NCBI GenBank assembly: GCA_907163375.1
Contig: CAJQUW010000558.1
Location: forward strand, 1-64,000
Length of the DNA stretch: 64,000 bases
Origin: Prostheceraeus crozeri
Taxonomy: Eukaryota > Platyhelminthes > Polycladida > Euryleptidae
Direction of reading: 5' to 3'
Both the position numbers and the translations under genes were made by a program. Below, piece after piece: positions 19,875 through 30,462 of this stretch. The first letter of the stretch is position 1. Every line of letters begins with the position of its first letter. The notes under the pieces are model-generated. The model worked only from the letters and a program-made list of their open reading frames with translations, did not search any database and was not told the origin of the DNA.

Positions 19875-20720
19875 TTGTCTGCAAATATCGAAGTAGAAAG
19901 TAATGCGACAGATGACACGGTAGAGATGATTTGCGACACAGACTTGGATGGGGACATAGAAAGTAATATAACAGAAGACACTGTGGAAATGATTCAAGAC
20001 TCTGATCCTGATGCGGGAATTAACAGTAGGCCCACCAGTAGTAACACTGTCGAAATAATGGACGATGACATGTGTGAAATCGAGATCAATCATATTTCTT
20101 TACAGATGGCAACTGCTGCAGTACCAGAAGATGGTAAGACTATCAGAGAGCAAGTCATGTCATTTTTATTAACAGAGCGGGCTTTGCCCGAATGTCCTGG
20201 CGGTTGGAACCGCAGAATGAAGGACAGATGTCTTTCTCGAGCCGTCGTCCAGGCGGCTCTCATAACGCCGACTGAACAGCAGCCAGCCCTGCAGGACAGG
20301 GTGCGCGAAATATGTTCCAGCTGGTCAGTCCCTCACCACCAATTGATTGAATGCGCCATGCGAATGAGGGATTTGCCGGAGGATACCGTTGATCTCCATC
20401 CGAATCGACGGCGGCACGTCCGCAAGTTGAAAGGGCAACAAAGGGCCCTGCGCTTGGGGAGGGATTCTGACTCTCCGCTGGAGCAGCTGGAGGACGCCGT
20501 CCTGGTCGTCAGCGCAGAGGAGTCGCGTGGGGTCATCGACCCGTTGTCTCGGGAGGACCTCCCAATAGTGATAGGGAATCCAATTCCCACAGTCGCTAGG
20601 GGGGTTCGACTAGGTCCGGTTGGTGCTCCGCGTGATGACGACGTGCGATTGCCAATCATCATAGAGGATCTCCTCAGCTGGTTGGGCAGGCTGAACCCCT
20701 CGGGGCCGGTCTACCTATAG
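19875..20720 (+). CDS. Accessory ORF of the TatD-gypsy family, copy A
   Basis: 281 codons between integrase and the TatD region. It has a very acidic N-terminal third, then a helical segment with conserved pattern (REQVMSFLLTERALPECP, ..., ICSSWSVPHHQLIECAMRMR) and a basic, then Pro-rich, C-terminal part. The helical segment aligns with copy B (KDALVEYLLVSNDMP..., IANHWSIPARQAVKLYSTHR), so the domain is under shared descent and is not random. No known domain is recognised. It lies where env or accessory genes sit in LTR elements. Fossil element; function unknown. Confidence 0.55.
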   Translation: MSANIEVESNATDDTVEMICDTDLDGDIESNITEDTVEMIQDSDPDAGINSRPTSSNTVEIMDDDMCEIEINHISLQMATAAVPEDGKTIREQVMSFLLTERALPECPGGWNRRMKDRCLSRAVVQAALITPTEQQPALQDRVREICSSWSVPHHQLIECAMRMRDLPEDTVDLHPNRRRHVRKLKGQQRALRLGRDSDSPLEQLEDAVLVVSAEESRGVIDPLSREDLPIVIGNPIPTVARGVRLGPVGAPRDDDVRLPIIIEDLLSWLGRLNPSGPVYL

Positions 20721-20862
20721 CCGTCGAAGAGGATCGTCCTGATGTGATGGCTCGAGGCGATCCGGGGGGGGGGGCGAAGTTGAGCGCCCAGCTACTGAGG
20801 TTTGGAAATGCCCGAACCATTGTTGCCGTCAGGCCCAACCGTTTGACGAGGTGACTCGCATA

Positions 20863-21546
20863 TACATTTATTTGACAGCTGTCGCGCTGCTAGTCTTGCG
20901 GGGCATTTCGGCGTTTGGGACGAGTCGGACTTCCAAAATGATTTCTCTAATGTCAGCATTGTCATGGCTTTTGGGTTGGTCTACATCTTTGGAGGCAAGG
21001 CTCCGTAGACGTGTGGACTCCAGCGTGAACGTCAGGGTGATCGGAGAGACGGGAATTGATTTGAAGGGGACGTCCCAATGGAGGCCCAACGTCGGTGTCT
21101 GGCTGACCAGGCACAGCTCGCTTAAGAGCTTTCACTTCCTCTCATCCTTCACTGCAGAGAGTGAGGGAGTGGGGGGAAAGAGCTGCCCACAACATCTTGG
21201 CAGAGGAGCTGCTGCGGAATGTCAGCGCCGCTCAGACCATCGTCCTCCATTGTACATACGTTGACCGCCAAATAGTGCGCTCACTGGCGGATCTTATCCG
21301 AAATTTATATTTTCGCTTTGCTCCGATTCTCGTAAACGGAATGGGTCAACGAGACTGCGCCAAGAGCCAAACCGTTCTGGCCATTCCGCTGGAAAGGATG
21401 TTGGTGGAGACCGATGCCCCACATCTGGCAAAAGTTCCTACGGCCACCGATCCGTTATCACTAAGATCGCCATGCGTAGAGACATCGACAAAGAGCATCT
21501 CCGCAACATTTTAGAGGTCAACTTCAATCGGGTACTCCGACCGTAG
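20863..21546 (+). pseudogene. TatD-type nuclease domain, gypsy copy A
   Basis: TatD-family blocks can be recognised along this stretch: DSHIHLFDSC (metal-binding HxH) near 20863, VIGETGIDLKG near 21040, LPLILHCRE-like near 21140, IVLHCTYV near 21240 and LVETDAPHLAK near 21405. These are the canonical metal-ligand positions of TatD DNases (H-x-H, E, H, H, D). The order and spacing match copy B at 31211-31962. The domain follows the accessory ORF and precedes the polypurine tract, so it belongs to the retroelement. It is broken like the rest of the copy. Confidence 0.75.
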
Positions 21547-21579
21547 AATCGAGGACGATTCCACTTGTAAGGGGGGAGT

Positions 21580-21861
21580 AATGTAACAGGGTTGTTCATT
21601 TGTTTATATGTAGTAAATTTATAATTAGTAGATAACGTGAATATTTTAATTATAGGTGTTGGTATCTTTATTATTGGTGTGAAGGACTAAATTGTGTATA
21701 GGTATTGCTCACAAATCTGGGAGCATTGGCGCAATTTTCTGGTGGAGGACACGGTGGTTTTCTGGTGGTTTAGGATTTCACGGACATGTATGTATTGTAT
21801 ATAATTGTAAGGTGTTGACGGCTTCCGATTTACAGGGTTTTGGGTGGTTACTGGGTAAAAG
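21580..21861 (+). repeat. 3' LTR remnant of gypsy copy A
   Basis: A polypurine run (AAGGGGGGAG, near 21570-21580) is followed by TAATGTAACAGGG and AT-rich sequence. The position after the last coding part matches copy B, where GGGGGGGAG precedes TATAACGG. The repeat is cut off at 21862 by a hAT-type terminus. The 5' partner is absent. Confidence 0.6.
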
Positions 21862-22793
21862 CAGTGGCGTCGCCAGGGGGGCTACCGGGCGTGCCCCCCC
21901 CCCCGGGAAGGCGACATCGATAAGTAAACTCTTTCATTATAATGTGGCCCTGAAATTTAATTTTACGAATTTTTCGCATTTTCAGTTAGATGTTCCGCGC
22001 TTATCCAATTTCTTGTCAGTGTCAGTTATAACTAGGAACTAATTTAAGTCATTCTAAGGCGTGCGCCTCTCATTTCTCGTGTGGGAGGCGCATCCGATCC
22101 GTATTATGCACGTTTCCTCAATTGAGGAATCCTTTAACAACGTCCACACCTGCAGCAATGAATGTAGATGTTTATCTGTTAATCAGATGAAGTCTTATCA
22201 ATAGACATTTCAGGAGTGACCATAATTGTTACGCCCGCCGGGATATTGACCAAAAAGCGGCGTAATGATATAAACACTGATCTCCTATATTCCTTGAGCC
22301 AACTAACAGGTTGAGACAAGCTTCATGATTGATTGCTGAAGCAGGACAGGTCTGCTGTTTCATGGAGATAAGTGCAAAGTTTTTCACAAGCATAATTCGT
22401 TATATAAACATTATGTTTTTCATCTTTCTTTCAAGAATCTCTTGAAGAATAGGAAATTGAGAAAGTTAAACTTTTGACATACATGTAAAATGAGTTCTTG
22501 ATAGTTAATGTATGCGTAGCCGATGGTATCTTAGTCATCCGTCAATTTATCAATGCTGATCTCGATGTCAATCAGTTCATTTCATTTATTCTCGCCTTTG
22601 ACATCAAACGTTCGTTCTGTGAAATTTCTGTTTAAATCACATCTTTTCATTTGATTCAAATCTACAACTTCGCAATTTTCAAGAACTGACCATTAGCAAC
22701 TTCGAAAGTAAAGTAAGTTGAAATCATTCTTAGCATGGGAAGCCAGCAGCTTTTTCATAAAGATAAACACACCACATCAGATCACATCATAGA

Positions 22794-22984
22794 TTTCTAA
22801 AATAGAAATATACGTACTTCATCACTTTTTCTTGCATGCTCATAATTATATTGAAACTGTAGCCTATCAATTTTCCAGGCTCGGCCCCTACCGTCCCCTG
22901 TCCAAATTTTCTAAAGTAGAAACATACTGAATCACTTTTTTCTTGCATGCTCATAATCATGTTGAAACTGTAGACTATCAATTA
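22794..22984. repeat. Tandem duplication, period about 114 bp
   Basis: Two copies starting TTTCTAAA(A/G)TAGAAA at 22794 and 22908 share CATCACTTTTTCTTGCATGC-like and ATTGAAACTGTAG words. The copies differ at about 10% of sites and the second is incomplete. Non-coding. Confidence 0.85.
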
Positions 22985-23004
22985 TATACCTTTACATATC
23001 TTAT

Positions 23005-23035
<31 letters not shown>

Positions 23036-23052
23036 ATTATTATTATTATTAG
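23005..23052. repeat. (TA)n and (TTA)n microsatellites
   Basis: About 13 TA units followed by about 7 TTA units. The TTA tract also appears at 28249-28270 to the right of the element 23073-28248, so that element inserted inside a TTA repeat. Confidence 0.95.
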
Positions 23053-23233
23053 GGAGTGTGAGAGGGATGTGCCGATATGCGAAATTTTGCCGATAACCGA
23101 TAATATATCGACAAGAAATCAAATATCGGCCGATATATCGGCACTGCCGATGTTCATGTAACATATTCCATGTACAATAACGTGTACAATGTCCCTTAAC
23201 ATAACATATCCAATATCCGCCCTTTTGACTATA

Positions 23234-24637
23234 CAGGGTGTTTCACTTACTTGAGCCGCTCTTCGAATGAATATTGAATCATGTTTCTGCATGTCTATTG
23301 AAAGGCAATTATTGATTTGATTAGTTGCTGTCATGAATGAAATTATGAGGGAGTTAGACATCTATGATTTTCACGAACACAATGAAATTTTTAAATTCAG
23401 TTAGATTCTACTCTCATCATAAAGACAAAAGCACGGCACAGCATCACTTTCAACACTCGAGATGGAAGACTTCACAAATGAAGAGATCGCGACCGTTGTC
23501 TCGTTTGCAATAACTTTTGATAATTGTGAAGAAGCACTAAGGCAATTCACCACAAAATTCAACAAGGAAGGATCCCACGTCAGGACATTACGCAAATGGC
23601 GTCAACGGTTTTTAGAGACCCCATCCGTTCATCCAAGGAAGAATGGGGCCGATCAAATTCATCGCCGTGTGTCGGATGAACAGCGTCAATCCGTGATAAA
23701 TTCATTCCATGATGAACCCTGCAGCTCTCAACGGCAGGTGTCTTGCGAGGTTGGCGTTTCCTTGCCATCGGTCAACCGCATTCTCAAAAGCGAAGGTCTT
23801 CGACCATGGAAGTTCACTCCAGTTCAGCAGCTGAAAGACACGGACTATCCAAAGAGACATTTTTTCTGCTCTCAAATTATTCAGCGCGAAGAAGAGCGTC
23901 CGAGTTGGAGCAACAACATCGTTTTCAGCGACGAGGCCAGCTTCCACCTTAACGGCCAGGTGAACTTGCACAACTCTTTTTATTATGCCTCCGAAAATCC
24001 GCGATTGACGACGGAAAAGCCCATGAAGTCAGTAGCAATCACTTTCTGGGTGATCTCGCATCAACACGGACTGACCTATCGTGTGATCCACGACACTTAA
24101 TTCTGAAAACCACGCCTCTTTACTGGAAGAATGTGTTGTTCTCTTCATCCAGCCAAGGAGATCGCTGATATTTCAACAAGATGGTGCTCCTGCGCATTTC
24201 TCATTGCGTGCGCGGGCCGTTTTGGATACCAAACTCCGCAATCGATGGATCGGTCGGGGTAGCTCCTTCCTTGAATGGCCTCCCCGAAGCCCTGATCTCA
24301 CGATAAATGATTTCTGGCTGTGGGGTTGTGTTCGAAACAGTGTCTACGGTGCACCAAGACCAACGTCGTTGGAAGAACTGGAGTCAAGGATATCCGATTT
24401 CTTAGACAATAGACATTCGTGAAGTGCGAAAGTGCTATGATTCTTTTCGGAAGCGGTGCCGACTGTGTTGCTCAAATAATGGCCGCCACATCGAAAATCT
24501 CTTGTAATATTGCTGATTTTATTGTTGAATTACATTAATGACTCACTTTTGTCATGTTTTTCATGATGTCTCAAAAGAAAAGGGGAAAGCTTAGATATAT
24601 TCATCCAAAGAGTGGCCCAAGTAAGTGAAACACCCTG
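23234..24637. mobile_element. mariner element, complete ends
   Basis: 1404 bp flanked by TA on both sides (23232-23233, 24638-24639). Inverted ends of about 30 bp start CAGGGTGTTTCACTTACTTG; the right end is its complement with a few changes further in. The transposase gene lies inside on plus. Inserted into the 23073-28248 element. Confidence 0.92.
23462..24422 (+). pseudogene. mariner transposase, DD41D-like
   Basis: MEDFTNEEIATVVSFAITFD starts an N-terminal HTH region (RTLRKWRQRFLETPSV; RQVSCEVGVSLPSVNRIL), followed by the first catalytic Asp in IVFSDEASFHLNGQVN (about 23920), the second in FQQDGAPAHF (about 24171-24200) and the third in EWPPRSPDLTINDFWLWG (about 24265-24320). About 42 residues separate the last two Asp, close to the DD41D group rather than DD34D. 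The first frame ends at 24100 and the rest continues in another frame from before 24171, so one frameshift near 24100-24160 inactivates this copy. Both terminal repeats are intact. Confidence 0.85.
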
Positions 24638-24639
24638 TA

Positions 24640-24997
24640 TACTTCACAATATATGACCAGAAGTGTAAATATTTTATGCTTTTTTTTTTTAATATTTTTT
24701 TTTCACGTGTTCACTGCAAAATGAAGCTCCAGAAGTACCGCAAGCGTTGCTTTATTGTAAACGTGTAGTTTACCTGACAATAACATACAATATTGCTTGA
24801 CGTTTCTGTAGAAATTTATGTCTTGAAAAGAAAATAGTTTTGGATAAGAATGTGAAAATTTAGCTGAGGATACTGGATGATCTAAAGAAGACAAAGCAAA
24901 CAATTAGACAAAGGTTTCATATTAATAATCAAGTTCAATTCTTGGTAAATTATGGTGTAAAAAGTAATTGTAACTACATTTAATTTTACTATCCAAC
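24640..24997. other. Interior of the 23073-28248 element
   Basis: AT-rich sequence between the mariner and the pogo-like element. No gene or repeat is seen apart from a T-run near 24680; it belongs to the body of the non-autonomous TIR element. Confidence 0.6.
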
Positions 24998-25247
24998 TAC
25001 AGTGCATCTTCGATTATCCGGATGGTCAAAACCCAATAGGTCAGTCAAAGATCCGGATAAGCGAATTTTTAAATCCCATGTTAGTAAAAGCTTGTGGGCT
25101 TAGGTCAAAGACATTTGATTATATACCAAAATCCCCGTAGAATATGATCTGCATATATCCATATAATCTGTATGTATATATCCATCCTGCTTATCTACCT
25201 AGAATGTAATACTTGATATATTTGATTTCGATTCTTCGACTGTTTAA

Positions 25248-27508
25248 CCCTTAAGTCCTCGGGGTGGCGACCTCTTCACATATTTTTTTTATCATTTTGT
25301 CAATTCGCACCGCTTTGATACGAAATTCACTGACTTTGTTCCTTTTGGTATTTGACACGATACAGGCGTCATCGGTGTGATGAATTTTCAGTGTAGTCGG
25401 TCTGCGCAAATTTTATTGGCAGTCAACCTCGATTAGTCAGCAGGCGCTATTGACAATTGTTATCAAGGAAAGGTTGAGAATGTAATTCATTCATCGATAC
25501 ATGTCAGCAATGAATCGTCCGCAACGTCTCGCGCTTGCTCAGACAGTTACAGCTATCACTGAAATGTCATCTGAAAATGAGGATAGCGAATCCGACCAAG
25601 ATCAACAAGAGAGTGAGGCAGAAAATATTGACGATGTACACGAACAGCAACGAGAGAGTCACAGATAACATGTACGGACACGGTCGTGGACTTGGTCGAG
25701 GACAATCTCATGGACATGCAGCAAGGTAAGACAATGAATGGTTAGATAAGAATGGCATGGAATGGAGCCCTGTCCCACCTCGTCAAGGTCGAAGAAGACA
25801 AGAGAATGTTATTCATGAGCAGTGCGGTCCACGACCTGAGGTACGAAAGGACTCTTTGATCGAAATCTGGGAAAATTGTTGAGTATTCTCGCATGAAGGC
25901 AGTTCAGCTAGGAATCGAAACTGCAGAACTCACCCTCTCCAGTCTGAAAGCAGCAATTGGAGTTATGTATTTTCGTGGAGCAAGTCATGATCAAAGCCTG
26001 CCAGCTCGTGACCTATTTACTGAAACTTCGTCGACGTTCTATCGCAGTGATGAGTCGAAATACTTTCGACCTATGGACACGTGTAATGAGGTTTGACGAT
26101 AGCTCAACAAGAGAGGAAAGAAAACAATTGGATCGTTTTGCCCCTATACGCGAGTTCTGGGATACTTGGAACAGCAAACTAAGTAGATACTTTTCGCCGA
26201 GTGGATTCATTACAGTGGATGAGCAACTTGTAGCATCACGATGCGATCTCCTAATCGTGTATACAACCCTCAAAAGCCAGGCAAGTTTGGTGAGCTAATT
26301 CGCTGGTCAGCAGATGCTGAATACCGGTACATCTACAAGGGAAATCCGTACGCAAAGGCACCAAGTGACCCTGTTGCAGCAGCCAGGCAAAAGGAGGCAA
26401 ACAGAACCACCAATCCCGTACTTGACTTGGTTACCCCCTTTTCGGGTTCTGGGTGCAACATAACAGGAGACAGGTACTTCAGCAGCCTTGAAATTGCATC
26501 GAAACTGCTGAATGATCATCAGCTCACTTACCTTGGTACTATGATGGCAAATCGTCGAGAAATTCCAGCCATGCTGCATCAAAATCGAGCAACAAATGCT
26601 ACTGAGTTTGCTTTCGGTGGAAATGATGCGAAGTCGTATACCCAGTACTGCTATCAAGCCAAAGAAAAGAAGGTGTTTATGATCTCCACTGAACACCATG
26701 ACAGGGCGATAAGCAATGATGACCCGCACAAGCCAGATATGATCCTGGAATACAACAGAACCAAAGCGGGGGTCGACTCAATCGATCAGATGTGCAAAAA
26801 ATACACAGTCCGAAATCGCACTCAGCGCTGGCCGATGGTTCATTTTCAGAACATTTTGGATATAACGGCAATAAACACTTGCACTATCTACACCATCTGC
26901 AACCCTGAAAGCACCCAAGGCAACAGGCGAGGCCGGCGATGCCTGCTGTTGGATCTAGCCAAACTCTTTTGCAAAGAGCATGTGTCTCATCGTCTGTCGC
27001 AAACTACAGGTAGGAAACCTATCGATGTGGAATTGATGAGGCAATTCCTTGGAGTAGGGCGTGACCATGGACTCACAGCACCCCCAGCAAGTGTTAGCGG
27101 GCGGTGCGAAATCTGCAGGAAATCTGTCCGGTTTGTGAATCCAATGGCTGCGCAAGTCATACCAGCACAGTAGTTGTTTGTGTGACCTGCCAATCGCAAT
27201 AATTTCATTGACACTATTAATATATGTTCAGAATGTAAAAAACTGCATAATTGCTTCAATAGAAAGTATATGAATGTAGTATAACATCTTTTTCACTTTT
27301 TTGACGGGTGGTGAAAATCACCACCTCGGGCAAATTAGCATTGCCTTTGTACACTTGCGGATTGGAGAACGCCATCAGTACTCATTAGGACTACTTTAAC
27401 TAATAATTTAAATTAGTAAGCATTATATTCTATTATAAATGGCTACTGGAATGACTTTCATCATCGTATGAGAATCTACGTATATTTCAGAGCCCGAGGA
27501 CTTAAGGG
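25248..27508. mobile_element. piggyBac element 1, complete ends
   Basis: 2261 bp between TTAA duplications (25244-25247 and 27509-27512). Ends are CCCTTAAGTCCTCGGG at the left and CCCGAGGACTTAAGGG at the right. It holds a decayed transposase gene (25501-27173). Its right subterminal 140 bp is also present as a loose fragment at 14931-15066. It is the innermost element of the stack. Confidence 0.95.
25501..27173 (+). pseudogene. piggyBac transposase, frameshifted
   Basis: The frame opens MSAMNRPQRLALAQTVTAIT, with an acidic stretch as in other piggyBacs. Later parts: AAIGVMYFRGASHDQSLP (about 25950), the first catalytic Asp in GFITVDEQLVASRCDL (about 26210), GKFGELIRW (about 26285), the second Asp in NITGDRYFSSLEIASKLL (about 26457), the third in TKAGVDSIDQMCKKYTVR (about 26760) and a Cys pair (CEICRKSV) at the end. 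All three Asp of the DDD triad can be seen, but the frame shifts at least three times (in 25660-25900, near 26090 and near 26235). The copy is dead while both ends are intact, so it could only be moved in trans. Confidence 0.85.
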
Positions 27509-28473
27509 TTAATGAAATTATGAGCATCAATTGTACATGTTTGCTATATATTCACTGTCGTTCCTATTAAAGCACAAATGCACGTACACAAACAATGACC
27601 GTGAACTGAGACCATGAATTGAAAGTTATTTATCAGAGGTGTATCCCAGCTTTGATTAGCATGCATAGCCTACTTAAGAATGCTCCAATCATTTAGCTGC
27701 TTGCCTATTATTTTTGACTCAGGCGAGAACCGCACATTGAGCAAAAATTAATTACTGGTAAAGGAAGAGTACTTTGTGTATGTGTTACCTAAAGAGGAGA
27801 GCAATGCTAAAATGAACATTCGATTCCATGTATGTACATATACATGTTTTGATGGAATCACGGAGAATCGGACGGATTCTGAAATTACGTCCGGATAATC
27901 GAAGATGCACTGTAATAGGAATAGCGCATCATATTAAGCCAGCATTCAGTCAAAATGATTGTCTAATGTATTTTGGATTCCATCTTGTACCTGAATATAT
28001 GTACGGTAGACCTATAATAACCATTGAATTAATTTTATTTTAAACTTTCATTTAATAGTTTAGATAATCGCTGCATGCAATTATGTAAATACTGAATAAA
28101 TTAAAATTTAAAAAAAATCGTAAAAATTGTTATTTTCAGAAATAAAAATATCGGCAATTTTTTTAGACATCGGCCCATAACCGATATGTCACAAAAGCTG
28201 CCGATAATCGGCATTGCCGATAATCTGTCGATATATCGGTACATCCCTAATTATTATTATTACTATTATTTATCTTATACCTTTGTACATAAATAATGAA
28301 AAATATAAAGGAGTGACCGGCTTTTTTTTACAGTCATCTAATCTGAATAACCTCCTGCTCCTAATTTTCAACATAATCGATTTCTTCTAAGTCTGAATGT
28401 GAATTATGAAAGCTTCAGATAAATATTCATCACTGATATTCATGCACCTGTATCTATTTTACAGATAATTCCT

Positions 28474-28866
28474 ATGATCGAATTTTACCGATCGATCGTT
28501 GATGTGGAGATCCGCGATGTCAAGGCCGAGTACAACCGCTGGACTCACAAATGGGCCGACGCCAAGCAGCAAGGGCTGCATATTCCCGCCAATCCCGCCA
28601 CAGACCTAGAGCACTGTGATGCAGACTTTTGTCCGGCCATACATAAATACCTAAAAATATTTTGCTGTATTCCAGCGACTGCAGTTACGCCTGAGCGCAG
28701 TTTTTCTACGCTAAAGCAGTTGAAGTCATACATGAGATCGACAACCACGGATGAACGTTTGAACGGTTTGACCCAAATTTATACCCATCGCGAATTCAAA
28801 ATTGACATTGATTCTGTGATTGACCGCTTCGCTCTAAAAAAACGACGAGCAGATTTTGTCTTGTAA
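28474..28866 (+). pseudogene. hAT transposase, C-terminal dimerisation part
   Basis: The frame ends with IPATAVTPERSFSTLKQLKS, MRSTTTDERLNGLTQIYTH and a basic tail (KKRRADFVL). TPERSFS-x-LK-x-LKS-x-R-x3-DERLNGL is the hAT C-terminal dimerisation signature of the Zaphod/ZMYM-like group. The catalytic region and the zinc finger are missing upstream, where the nested elements lie. It pairs with the hAT terminus at 21862. Confidence 0.85.
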
Positions 28867-28993
28867 TGCGATTGCGGATAACAATGTATGTATAAGAAGA
28901 ATGAGGGAAATGAATTTTCTCTATACTCGTATTGTTCATGTACAGGCAGTGTACCAATAGTTACCAAGAGGAATTTTGGCGAGGTAGCTACAA

Positions 28994-30437
28994 GTGATGG
29001 AAGAATTCAATTTTCTCAATTTTATCTACAGAGCAGGCACTTCACATAGAAATGCTGACGCACTCTCAAGGATTCCGACTGTAATAGCCAACGAGATGGA
29101 GAACAATTCTAAAAGATTGGATGAAGATGACATAATGATTTATAACTTATGGATAGCAGGTTCCAGAATAGAAGAAATGAAAGCAAAAACTAAGGAAGAT
29201 ACAGATCTCGCACAAATAATTTCATGGGTTAAGAACCGAAATTCGAACGACAAACCATCTTCTAAACGATTAGAAAATTGTACCCAAGAAATCAAACAAA
29301 TAATGAAATTATGGGAAATGCTAATTGTGGAAGATGATATTCTATATAAAAAAGATGGCAAAGACAAGAAAATAATAGTTCCAAAAGAAGAAAGGCTGAA
29401 AATGATACAAAAATGTCAGTGATTTGGGATCCTCACATTTGGGTCGAGACAAAACATATCACAAACTACGAACAAGATTTTGGTGGCCAAATATACGCGA
29501 CGATGTCTCAACATTTCTAAATGATTGTGAGATATGCGTTACTTTCAAAGGACCAATACCAAAAATCAGAACTCCAATGACACCTATCGTGGTCGGAAAA
29601 CCTATGGAGTGTATCGATTGATTTAGTGGGACCTCTACGCAAAACTAAGCGAGGTAATAAATATATATTGACGATGGTTGACCTTTTTACTAAATGGGCA
29701 GAAGCTATTGCAATACCAGATAAAACTAGTATAACTGTAGCCCAAGCACTTTTACGAGAATGGATTTGTCGTCATGGAGTATCTGAAAAGAATTCGAATC
29801 AAAATTATTTAGCGAACTGTGTAACCCTTTGGGAACGACATCGTTCCATCCTCAGGGGAATGGTGGAGTAGAGAGATTCAACAGAACTGTGAAACAAATG
29901 ATGATGTCACATGAAGAATCTGATAGAGAAAACTGGGACTTAACATTATCATATTGTCTGCGGGCATACAGAACTAGTACACATTGTACAACAGGATTTT
30001 CCCCTTCCGCAGCAATCTATGGTAGAGAAATGAGATTACCAGTTGATTTCGAACTTGACCATCAGACAGTATCGGAAAAGGAGACCTCAGAACATGTTTA
30101 TGATTTGCAAGAGACAGTGATGAATATTTGGGACGCAACAGCTAATAATGCCACTAAACAGCAACAAGCTCAAAAACATAATTATGATGTAAAAGCGACA
30201 AGTGACCAACGATATGAGGTAGGAGATAAGGTAATGTTTCTGAGAACGGCTAACATGAAGGAAAAGGTTAGGAAATTTATAAGACCTTGGATGGGACCAT
30301 GGAAAGTAGAGAAGAAATATTCAGATGATACCTATCTAATACGTGAAATTAAACATGGAAGTATTAGTAGTACATGTAGAGACCAAAACCCTGGTCAGAA
30401 TTTCAACAAGAAGCTAGTGTGTACAATGACGAATTAG
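28994..30437 (+). pseudogene. Gypsy copy B: RNase H end and integrase
   Basis: The stretch begins with the RNase H tail (IYRAGTSHRNADALSRIP), then the spacer and the integrase zinc region (GSSHLGRDKTYHKLRTRFWW, about 29424-29485), the core (MGPLRKTKRGNKYILTMVDL; FTKWAEAIAIPDKTS; TSFHPQGNGGVERFNRTVKQ at about 29832) and a long C-terminal domain with YCLRAYRTSTHCTTGFSP, MRLPVDFELDH and a GPWKVEKKYSDDTYLI SH3-like end near 30300-30350. No chromodomain is recognised. Broken fossil. Confidence 0.87.
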
Positions 30438-30462
30438 GAGAAGAAATAGATATGAGACAGAA

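Larger units (their letters stand above)
15067..21861 (+). mobile_element. Ty3/gypsy element copy A with TatD domain (broken fossil)
   Basis: Parts in order: end of the reverse transcriptase with its DDIIIFS active-site block (15067-15300), a foreign retroelement (15318-18040), RNase H and integrase (18058-19672), an accessory ORF (19875-20720), a TatD-type nuclease region (20863-21546), a polypurine tract (near 21570) and the start of the 3' LTR (21580-21861), which is cut by a hAT end. The 5' LTR, gag and most of the reverse transcriptase are missing. The element has many breaks and is not functional. It is older than the insertions it hosts. Copy B (28955-33180) has the same order of parts, with proteins clearly diverged. 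Confidence 0.85.
25000..27912. mobile_element. pogo-like TA element interrupted by piggyBac
   Basis: CAGTGCATCTTCGATTATCC at 25000 and its inverted copy ending at 27912 (GGATAATCGAAGATGCACTG) are flanked by TA (24998-24999; 27913-27914). These ends are of the pogo/Tigger sort. Without the piggyBac at 25248-27508 the element is about 650 bp and non-coding, so it was a MITE. Confidence 0.88.
23073..28248. mobile_element. Non-autonomous TIR element rich in GCCGATA words
   Basis: Inverted ends: AGGGATGTGCCGATAT at 23073, and the reverse complement of the right end (AGGGATGTACCGATATATCG, ending 28248). Both ends carry clusters of GCCGATA/TATCGGC words (23083-23150; 28148-28240), as in hAT-type MITEs. 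Without the insertions inside it the element is about 850 bp and non-coding. It contains the mariner (23234-24637) and the pogo-like element (25000-27912). TTA repeats lie on both sides, so the target duplication cannot be read. Confidence 0.75.
21862..28870. mobile_element. hAT element (Zaphod/Tip100-like), host of a nested stack
   Basis: The left terminus CAGTGGCGTCGCCAGGGGGG with the following C-rich strand matches the usual end of Zaphod/Tip100-like hATs. The C-terminal transposase piece at 28474-28866 is the only coding part left. Between them lie a tandem duplication, microsatellites and a further nested element (23073-28248). No matching right terminus or 8-bp duplication was found before gypsy copy B begins near 28955, so the right end is lost. 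Confidence 0.6.

Noticed and set aside
25000-27912. piggyBac and pogo-like ends belonging to one composite element
   Set aside because: Each pair of ends has its own target duplication (TA and TTAA), which shows independent nested insertion.
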